Shown in pieces: positions 57,434-64,000 of a stretch of DNA of 64,000 nucleotides (positions are counted from its first letter, which is position 1; the number at the start of each line of letters is the position of its first letter). Origin of the DNA: Streptomyces diastatochromogenes (GTDB taxonomy: Bacteria > Actinomycetota > Actinomycetes > Streptomycetales > Streptomycetaceae); assembly GCA_026913215.1 (NCBI GenBank), contig JAPTYK010000001.1, positions 5,146,001 to 5,210,000 on the forward strand, read 5' to 3'. Both the position numbers and the translations under genes were made by a program. Under the pieces are notes generated by a model. That model ran no database searches. It was not told the origin of the DNA and saw only the letters and a program-made list of their open reading frames with translations.

Positions 57434-59175
57434 TCAGATCTCCAGGCCGTGGCCGTGCGGGAACACCGGATCCACCGTGTCGTTCGGCACGTCCGGCCGG
57501 GACGCCTCCACCGCCGCCATCGAGCGCGGCAGCTCGAAGGGCAGTCGGCCCTCGGGCTTCGCGCGGCCGAAGACGACGTCGAGGAGTGCCTCGTCGCCGG
57601 CGCCGTAGTCGGCGATCAGCGCCGCCGCGTGTTCGGCGATCTCGGGGAGGACGGCGGGCCGCTCCAGGTTCACGCAGACGACCGTGGGGATGGCCGCGAG
57701 GAGGGCGAGGATGCGGTCCAGTTCCTCCGGGGCGAAGGCGAGGCTGCCGGAGTGGAAGAACGACTCGAACTTGTTCGGGCGCTCTTCGTACGGGGTGCGG
57801 AGCCGGAGGACCGCGAGGTCGGCGTCGGCGGGGGTGGCGGCGGGCTCGCCGTACGCCGCGGCGACCGCCGGGTCGAGGTTCTCCACGTACAGCCGAGGGC
57901 GTCCGGAGAGGGAGGGGCCGTCGGTGAGCACGGTGAGCGAGCGGCGCTGGGCGGCGGCGCCCGCGGCGGTGAAGTCGGCGCGGCCGACCGTCTCGGCGGC
58001 CTCGTCGGGGTCGACGTACCGGCGCTCGTCGAAGAGGCCGAGGAGGAACTTCTCCGCAGCAGGCGCCGTACGGAGGCGTCGATCCGCGCCTCGGGGATCC
58101 GGCCCGCCGAGACGAGCTCCACGATCACCTCGGGGCACTCCTCGCCGCCGAACTGGTCCGCGCCCGCGTCCAGGGCCTTGGCGGCCCGTTCGGCCACGCT
58201 GAGGTGCTCGACGCCCCAGGCGCGGGCCTCGTGCGTCTCGCCGAAGATGGGGGCGTCCGTGAGGAGGCCCCAGTCGGTGCAGACGATGCCGGTGAAGCCG
58301 AGTTCCTCGCGGAGCAGGCCCGTGATGACGCCCTTGTTGAAGCCGAAGCCGACCTCCTCCCAGTCGGTGCCGACGGGCTGCCCGTAGTACGGCATCATCT
58401 GCGAGCAGCCGGCGGCGATGGCGGCCTTGAAGGGCTCCAGGTGGTGGTCGCGCATCCCGCCCGGGTAGACCTGCTCCTTGCCGTGCGGGAAGTGCGGGTC
58501 CTCGCCGTCCTTCTGCGGGCCGCCGCCGGGGAAGTGCTTGACCATCGCGGCCACCGAGTTCGGGCCGAGCTCGGGGCCCTGGAGGCCGCGCACGTACGCC
58601 TGGACCAGTTCGCCCGTCAGCTTCGCGTCGGAGCCGAAGGTGCCGCTCTGGCGGGACCAGCGGGGTTCGGTCGCGAGGTCGATCTGCGGGTGGAGCGCGG
58701 TGCGGAAGCCGACGGAGAGGTATTCGCGGCGGACGGTGTCGGCGAAGCGGAAGACCAGTTCGGGGTCGCCGATCGCGGCCAGGCCGAGCGCCTCGGGCCA
58801 GGCGGAGAAGGCGCCGGCGTTGAAGGAGGCGCCGATGTTGTCGGTGAAGGAGTGGCGGGGGTCGGTCGAGAGGGAGACCGGGATGCCGAGCCGGGTGCTC
58901 GCGGCCATCTCCTGGACCGCGTTGTGCCAGAGGGCCATCTCGCGGGCGCCGTAGCTGCCGAGCAGGTTGAAGTGGGTGAGCTTCAGGTCCTGGACGAGCT
59001 GCGGGGTGGTGGGCTCCGGGTTCTCCCCGTCGGCCTCGGTCACCGGGGTGCCGTCGGCGTTCATCGTGAGCATGGTGTGGAAGAGCTGGCCGGCCTTCTC
59101 CTCCAGCGTCATGCGCGCGAGGAGGTCCTCCACGCGCGCGTCGACGGGGAGGGAGGGGTCCTGGTACGGGTGCAT
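57434..59175 (-). CDS. Glycoside hydrolase family 3 protein (one frameshift)
   Basis: About 581 residues from ATG 59175. MHPYQDPSLPVDARVEDLLA RMTLEEKAGQL, VAAMVKHFPGGGPQKDGEDP (KH..G active-site loop), TGIVCTDWGLLTDAPIFGE with the nucleophile Asp (SDW-type, here TDW). Near 58062 one missing base leads to the second domain: FLLGLFDERRYVDPDEAAET and LDVVFGRAKPEGRLPFELPR. Beta-glucosidase/beta-xylosidase class, no signal peptide, so probably cytoplasmic. Divergent from a TetR regulator, which is a likely local controller. Confidence 0.9.
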
Positions 59176-59358
59176 GGCGGCTCCGGGGGCTACTCGACCG
59201 AAGGCCGTGGGGAGGGCTCCGTCGGTCAGGGGCCGACGGCGGTGCCGGCCTGGGCGCCCACAGGCTAGACGTGAAAAACGAGTGACCACTAGGTTTCTGT
59301 GTTGTGTCCTGGATCACACGGCGGAAGTCCCTGTTCCGGGCCCGGCTAAGGTGGCCGC

Positions 59359-59998
59359 ATGCCGGAGAACACGGGCCGAGCGCCCGCGGGAGCGCGGGCA
59401 GGGCAGCTACGCGGTCGGCGACGCGCGCCGCCAGAAGATCCTGGACACCGCTGTCGACCACTTCGGGCAGTGGGGCTTCAACGCCTCCTCCCTCGCCCGC
59501 ATCGCCCGCGACTGCGGGATCACCCAGGGCGGTCTGCTGCACCACTTCCGCAGCAAGGAGGACCTGCTCCTCTCGGTCCTCGCGCAGAGCGAACAGCACG
59601 ACGTGGAGCGGCTGTTCGGCGTCGAACCCGAGTCGTACGCCGCCTATCTGGAGACCCTCGTCGCCCTGATCGAGGAGAACACCCGGCGCCCCGGCATCGT
59701 CCGGATGTTCAACGTCCTGGTGGGCGAGTCCGGCAATGCCGACCACCCCGCCCACCAGTACTTCAAGGAGCGCTACGCGCGCGTGCTCCGGAACACCGTC
59801 GAGCTCCTGGAGCAGGCCGTGCGGAGCGGCGAACTCCGCCCCGGCACCGACTGCCTGGGCGTCGCGCAGGAACACCTCGCCGTCATGGACGGCCTCCAGA
59901 TCCAGTGGGCCCTCGACCCGTCCTCGATGGACATGCCGGCCCGGGTGGGCGCGTACCTCCGGCGCCAGTACGCGGAGATCGCCGCACCGAAGGGGTGA
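59359..59998 (+). CDS. TetR-family transcriptional regulator
   Basis: About 210 residues. HTH region SYAVGDARRQKILDTAVDHF, GFNASSLARIARDCGITQGG, LLHHFRSKEDLLLSVLAQSE. The C-terminal domain continues to YLRRQYAEIAAPKG. ATG 59359 lies nine bases after TAAGGT (59345-59350, a -10 candidate for a leaderless transcript) but is out of frame with the HTH; GTG 59350 is in frame. Either two bases are missing near 59385 or GTG is the start. Probably represses the divergent GH3 gene. Confidence 0.85.
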
Positions 59999-60035
59999 CG
60001 CGCGGCCCGGTCGCCGTGCGTCCTGATGCGCGTGC

Positions 60036-60566
60036 TCACCGCCCCGTCGGCGGGCCGCCTCCCGGCAGGGCGGCGAAGACGCGCTGGAGGGCGGGCGGGC
60101 GTTCGCCGTCGTCCGCGACGACCGTGCGGCCGCGGTAGGTCACCTCGTACTGGAAGCCGTCGGGGATCGGGCTGCCCGTCGGGCGCTCCGGGACGAGGGC
60201 GAACGCGGGTCCTCCAGGGCCGCCCGCAGTTCGGCGGTCTCGGCGGGGCTCTGCCGGCCGGTCCAGGGCGGTTTGGTGCCCGAGTCGGTGGTCCAGCCGC
60301 CGTCGTAGTGGACGACGAGCCGGTTGTGGACGCCGGCGAAGCCGCCGCTGACGGCGACCTCGACGAGGACCTCCGTCGGCCGGGGCTCCGCGGCGGGGTG
60401 GCGGGCCGCGTCGTGGTGTTCGGCAGGGCCGGGGCGCTCGCGCTCGACGGCGACCCGCCGGGCGCGGGCGGCACCCGGGGCCGCAGCCGCTCAGGCCGCC
60501 GGCCAGGGCCCCCGCGAGCAGCAGGGTCCCGCACCACGTCCATGTGCTCCGTACGTCTCGCGCCAT
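60036..60566 (-). CDS. Emfourin-like protease-inhibitor lipoprotein (frameshifted)
   Basis: N-terminal lipoprotein signal STWTWCGTLLLAGALAGGLS then GC (lipobox LSGC). The middle, in another frame, reads VLVEVAVSGGFAGVHNRLVV, HYDGGWTTDSGTKPPWTGRQ, SPAETAELRAALED, and the end, in the first frame, AFALVPERPTGSPIPDGFQY, EVTYRGRTVVADDGERPPAL, QRVFAALPGG. 'V.V..SGGFAG' plus 'ELRAAL' plus the 'Y.V.Y..R...' strand is the emfourin (protealysin inhibitor) pattern. The linker between residues 30 and 60 contains at least two shifts. Confidence 0.65.
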   Translation of the reverse strand: MARDVRSTWTWCGTLLLAGALAGGLSGCGPGCRPRPAGRRRARAPRPCRTPRRGPPPRRGAPADGGPRRGRRQRRLRRRPQPARRPLRRRLDHRLGHQTALDRPAEPRRDRRTAGGPGGPAFALVPERPTGSPIPDGFQYEVTYRGRTVVADDGERPPALQRVFAALPGGGPPTGR

Positions 60567-60625
60567 GGACCGAGCATGCCCCGCCCCGGGCCCCGCGCGC
60601 AGCCGGACGGCCGGGATTCCACCCT

Positions 60626-61246
60626 TCAGTGGCCCTCCGGGCCCGTCCGTACGATCCCGGTGACCGGGCCCCGGTAGCGCCAGTCGAGCGCGTCGTACAG
60701 GGCGAGGCCGTCGGTGGTCGCCGCGAGCACCCCGGTGACGGCGCCCGCCTGGGCGGCGGCGGCCTCCAGGGTGCGCATGACGTTCGCGCCGAGGCCGCGG
60801 CGCCGGTGCGCGGGGTCGGTCTCGATCTGGTCGGCGACGGCGGTGGAGCCGGTCGGGGCGATCTGTCCGCGGGCGGCGAGGGTGCCGTCCGGGGCGAGGA
60901 TCCGGACCCGGATGACGCCGTTCTCGACCTCGGTGGTCCTGGCGTACCCCTCGGGCGGCGCGGGGCGGGCGCCGGGGTCCAGCGGCTTGACCATCATGAA
61001 GCCCGGGTCGTCGGGGACGGTCCAGCCCTCGGTGATCCAGGGCTCGGCCTCCTCCGGGCCCGCCATCACCTTGAGCCAGCTGTACGGCCTGGTCAGCCGG
61101 GTGCAGAGCGCGCCGACGGAGGCCGCGTCGGGGGCGGGCAGGACGTGCCGCACGACGTGCCGGGGCAGGCCGACGTCGATCCGGTGGCCCCAGGGCTCGG
61201 CGACGGCGGGCGGGGTGCCCCGGAGGCGGTCCAGCCCGCCACCCAC
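60626..61246 (-). CDS. GNAT-family N-acetyltransferase
   Basis: 206 residues. VIRVRILAPDGTLAARGQIA, then IETDPAHRRRGLGANVMRTL (acetyl-CoA loop RRRGLG) and ATTDGLALYDALDWRYRGPV. The N-terminal half (LCTRLTRPYSWLKVMAGPEE) is a degenerate second GNAT-like domain. No frameshifts. The substrate is unknown. Confidence 0.87.
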   Translation of the reverse strand: MGGGLDRLRGTPPAVAEPWGHRIDVGLPRHVVRHVLPAPDAASVGALCTRLTRPYSWLKVMAGPEEAEPWITEGWTVPDDPGFMMVKPLDPGARPAPPEGYARTTEVENGVIRVRILAPDGTLAARGQIAPTGSTAVADQIETDPAHRRRGLGANVMRTLEAAAAQAGAVTGVLAATTDGLALYDALDWRYRGPVTGIVRTGPEGH

Positions 61247-61362
61247 GCGCGCGTAATGGCTGCTATATCCATAGAGGTATTACATCGGCTCCACGCGGGC
61301 GCGTGTGGGAGTGATCGCTCAGAGCGAACGCGCGTCCGGGAACATCCCCGGGCTCACAAGCA

Positions 61363-61381
61363 TTGAGTGCGTATAGCTCAA
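61363..61381 (+). promoter_or_regulatory. HAIR-type HspR operator upstream of lon
   Basis: TTGAGTGCGTATAGCTCAA: TTGAGT-N7-GCTCAA, 11 of 12 arm positions as in the HAIR consensus TTGAGT-N7-ACTCAA bound by the heat-shock repressor HspR. It lies 23 bp upstream of the lon ATG. HspR control of lon is established in Streptomyces. Confidence 0.88.
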
Positions 61382-61403
61382 CTTGACTGCCGAAGGGGAG
61401 ATC

Positions 61404-63812
61404 ATGGCTTCTGAGTCCAAGCCGTCCGTGCCGCTCACTCTGCCTGTGCTGCCGCTCGACGACGAGGTCGTGCTGCCCGGAATGGTGGTGCCGCTGGACC
61501 TCTCGGAGAACGACGTACGGGCCGCCGTCGAGGCCGCGCAGGCCGCCGCACGCGGCGGCGCGGGCAAGCCGCGCGTGCTCCTCGTGCCGCGGATCGACGG
61601 GACCTACGCCGGGACCGGCGTCCTGGGCATCGTCGAGCAGGTCGGACGCCTGTCCGACGGCGACCCCGGCGCGCTCATCCGCGGCCTCGGCCGCGTCCGC
61701 ATCGGCGCCGGCACGACCGGCCCCGGCGCCGCCCTGTGGGTCGAGGGCAGCACCGTCGAGGAGGCCCTGCCCGACCCGCTGCCCGGCTCCGTGACCGAAC
61801 TGGTCAAGGAGTACAAGGCGCTGGCCACCAGCTGGCTCAAGAAGCGCGGTGCCTGGCAGGTCGTCGACCGCGTCCAGCAGATCGACGGCGTCGGCGCCCT
61901 CGCCGACAACTCCGGGTACTCGCCCTTCCTCAGCGTCGAGCAGAAGGTCGCGCTCCTGGAGACCGCCGACCCGGTCGCCCGCCTCAAGCTCGCCACCGCC
62001 CAGCTCCGCGAGCACCTCGCCGAGCAGGACGTCGCCGAGAGCATCGCCAAGGACGTCCAGGAGGGCGTCGACAAGCAGCAGCGCGAGTTCCTGCTCCGCC
62101 GCCAGCTCGAAGCCGTCCGCAAGGAGCTCCGCGACCTCAACGGCGAGGCCGAGGGCGACGAGTCCGACGACTACCGCGCCCGCGTGGAGGCCGCCGACCT
62201 GCCCGAGAAGGTGCGGGAGGCCGCCCTCAAGGAGGTCGAGAAGCTGGAGCGGTCCAGCGACCAGTCCCCGAGGGCTCCTGGATCCGCACCTGGCTCGACA
62301 CCGTCCTCGAACTGCCGTGGAACGAGCGGACCGAGGACCGGTACGACATCCGGGCGCCCGCGCGGTCCTGGACGCGGAGCACGCCGGCCTGGACGACGTG
62401 AAGGAGCGGATCACCGAGTACCTGGCGGTGCGCAAGCGGCGCTCCGACCGCGGCCTCGGCGTCGTCGGCGGCCGTCGCGGCGGCGCCGTGCTCGCCCTCG
62501 TCGGGCCGCCCGGCGTCGGCAAGACCTCGCTCGGCGAGTCCGTCGCCCACGCGATGGGCCGGCAGTTCGTCCGGGTCGCCCTCGGCGGCGTACGGGACGA
62601 GGCGGAGATCCGCGGTCACCGGCGCACGTACGTCGGCGCCCTGCCCGGCCGGATCGTCCGCGCCATCAAGGAGGCCGGGTCCATGAACCCGGTGGTCCTG
62701 CTCGACGAGATCGACAAGGTCGGCTCCGACTTCCGCGGCGACCCCGCGGCGGCGCTGCTCGAAGTCCTCGACCCCGCGCAGAACCACACCTTCCGCGACC
62801 ACTACCTGGAGGTCGAACTCGACCTCTCCGACGTGGTCTTCCTGGCCACGGCGAACGTCCTCGAAGCCATCCCCGAGGCGCTCCTCGACCGCATGGAGCT
62901 GGTGCGCCTCGACGGCTACACGGAGGACGAGAAGGTCGTCATCGCCCGTGACCACCTGCTCCCGCGCCAGCTGGAGCGGGCCGGTCTGGAGGCCGGCGAG
63001 GTCGTCCTGGAGGAGTCCGCGCTGCGGAAGCTGGCCGGCGAGTACACCCGCGAGGCGGGCGTCCGCACCCTGGAGCGGTCGATCGCCCGGCTGCTGCGGA
63101 AGGTCGCGGCCCAGCACGAACTGGGCGACCGCGAGCTGCCGTTCGCGGTCGGACCGGACGACCTGCGGGAGCTCATCGGGCGCCCGCACCACGTGCCGGA
63201 GTCGGCCCAGGACCCGGCGGAGCGGCGGACGGCCGTGCCGGGTGTCGCCACCGGGCTCGCCGTGACCGGCGCGGGCGGTGACGTCCTCTTCGTGGAGGCC
63301 TCCCTCGCCGATCCGGAGACGGGCGCCGCGGGGCTGACCCTCACGGGCCAGCTGGGCGACGTGATGAAGGAGTCGGCGCAGATCGCGCTCTCCTTCCTCC
63401 GCTCGCACGGCGCGGAGCTGGAGCTGCCCGTCACCGGCCTCAGGACCGGGGCGTGCACATCCACTTCCCGGCGGGCGCGGTGCCCAAGGACGGGCCGAGC
63501 GCGGGCGTCACCATGACGACCGCCCTCGCCTCCCTGCTGAGCGGCCGGCTCGTCCGCACGGACGTGGCCATGACCGGCGAGGTCTCCCTCACCGGCCGGG
63601 TGCTGCCGATCGGCGGCGTGAAGCAGAAGCTCCTCGCCGCGCACCGGGCGGGCATCACGACGGTCGTGATCCCCAAGCGGAACGAGGCCGACCTGGACGA
63701 CGTCCCGGCCGAGATCCTGGAGAAGCTGGAGGTCCACCCGGTGACGGACGTCCGCCAGGTCCTGGAGATCGCCCTCGCCCCGGCGGTGGTGCCGGTGGAC
63801 GTGGCCGCGTAA
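61404..63812 (+). CDS. lon: Lon protease, ATP-dependent (three frameshifts)
   Basis: About 803 residues from ATG 61404 (AAGGGGAG upstream). N-terminal LON domain: LPVLPLDDEVVLPGMVVPLD. AAA module: LALVGPPGVGKTSLGESVAH and GSMNPVVLLDEIDKVGSDFR. Protease domain: Ser in VPKDGPSAGVTMTTALASLL, Lys in IGGVKQKLLAAHRAGI, a complete Ser-Lys dyad. One base is missing near 62272 (EGSWIRTWLDTVLELPWNER), 62362 (AVLDAEHAGLDDVKERITEY) and 63449 (GVHIHFPAGAVPKDGPSAG). Degrades misfolded and regulatory proteins; heat-shock controlled through HspR. Confidence 0.96.
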
Positions 63813-63825
63813 CTCCCCTTCCGTA

Positions 63826-63857
63826 GGAGCGGGGTGCCGATTCCGGCACCCCGCTCC
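63826..63857 (+). terminator. Terminator of lon
   Basis: GGAGCGGGGTGCCG (63826-63839), loop ATTC, CGGCACCCCGCTCC (63844-63857). Confidence 0.9.
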
Positions 63858-63912
63858 CGCGCGTTCGGATCTCGTTACCCGGATGTCGGTCGGGGCTGGC
63901 ATCCTCGTACGC

Positions 63913-64000
63913 ATGAACGACGACGCCTTCTGGGCTCTCATCGACGAGTTGAGCCGCCGGACCGGTGACCGGGACGAGCGACTGGAGTGGCTGCGGGAGG
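63913..64000 (+). CDS. DUF4240-like protein, N-terminal fragment
   Basis: MNDDAFWALIDELSRRTGDR DERLEWLRE, cut by the window edge. The opening 'xxFWxLIDxxR' is typical of DUF4240 proteins. Only 29 residues are seen, so the call is tentative. Confidence 0.5.
   Translation, partial: MNDDAFWALIDELSRRTGDRDERLEWLRE

Overview
The window is high-GC actinobacterial DNA, almost certainly a Streptomyces chromosome. The evidence is strong GC bias at third codon positions, GTG and TTG starts with GGAGG-type ribosome binding sites, apparently leaderless genes, and typical gene sets: snapalysin with its LysR partner, sodN/sodX, Kgd, DUF4097/PadR, DUF6104 and a Lon gene preceded by a HspR-type box. From memory, the order sodN-sodX ... 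amino-acid ABC transporter, malic enzyme ... Kgd, histidine kinase/response regulator ... lon resembles the S. coelicolor SCO5254-SCO5285 region. No search was run.

Layout. (a) 1-5.3 kb: chromosomal genes (TetR, RibD-like reductase, snapalysin/LysR, GNAT, FabV enoyl reductase). (b) 5.5-24.5 kb: an integrative, probably mobilizable element in the 3' end of sodN. It is bounded by 25-bp near-identical repeats and carries a tyrosine integrase, excisionase, XRE regulator, DUF3631 ATPase, MobC, relaxase and a candidate oriT, but no visible conjugative translocase. Its cargo is a RloA/RloB (AbiL-like) ATPase/TOPRIM pair of lower GC, a broken IS5-type transposase, an operon of HATPase + catalytic-core-only class I aminoacyl-tRNA-synthetase-like protein + ASCH protein divergent from an XRE/TPR regulator + methyltransferase, an intact IS3 element and three SUKH (SMI1/KNR4)-type genes. 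An integrase C-terminal scar just left of the left repeat points to an earlier element at the same site. (c) 24.5-37.1 kb: core genes (nickel superoxide dismutase and its maturation peptidase, amino-acid ABC transporter, malic enzyme, secreted GH5 enzyme, PadR/DUF4097). (d) 37.2-49.3 kb: a collinear conflict-type cluster: TCAD1 protein, trypsin-like/VMAP protein, MoxR ATPase, SAV_2336/vWA-TPR protein, a short RiPP-precursor-like peptide, a HExxH peptide-modification enzyme and a TIR-NB-ARC-TPR protein. (e) 49.4-64 kb: core genes (Kgd, two-component system, SurE-like phosphatase, GH3, TetR, emfourin-like lipoprotein, GNAT, Lon).

How they work together. The most notable locus is the 37.2-49.3 kb cluster. 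It combines the vWA-MoxR-VMAP chaperone/protease core known from comparative genomics of counter-invader systems with a peptide plus HExxH modification pair of the FxSxx type and a NLR-like TIR-STAND sensor/effector. The integrative element is a second defence-rich island.

Caution on sequence quality. At least 25 genes, including housekeeping ones (lon, malic enzyme, Kgd), are interrupted by shifts almost always equal to one missing base, usually in C or G runs. This looks like uncorrected indel error, not decay. Such genes are given as single CDS spans with the approximate shift positions; only genes with other lesions are called pseudogenes.
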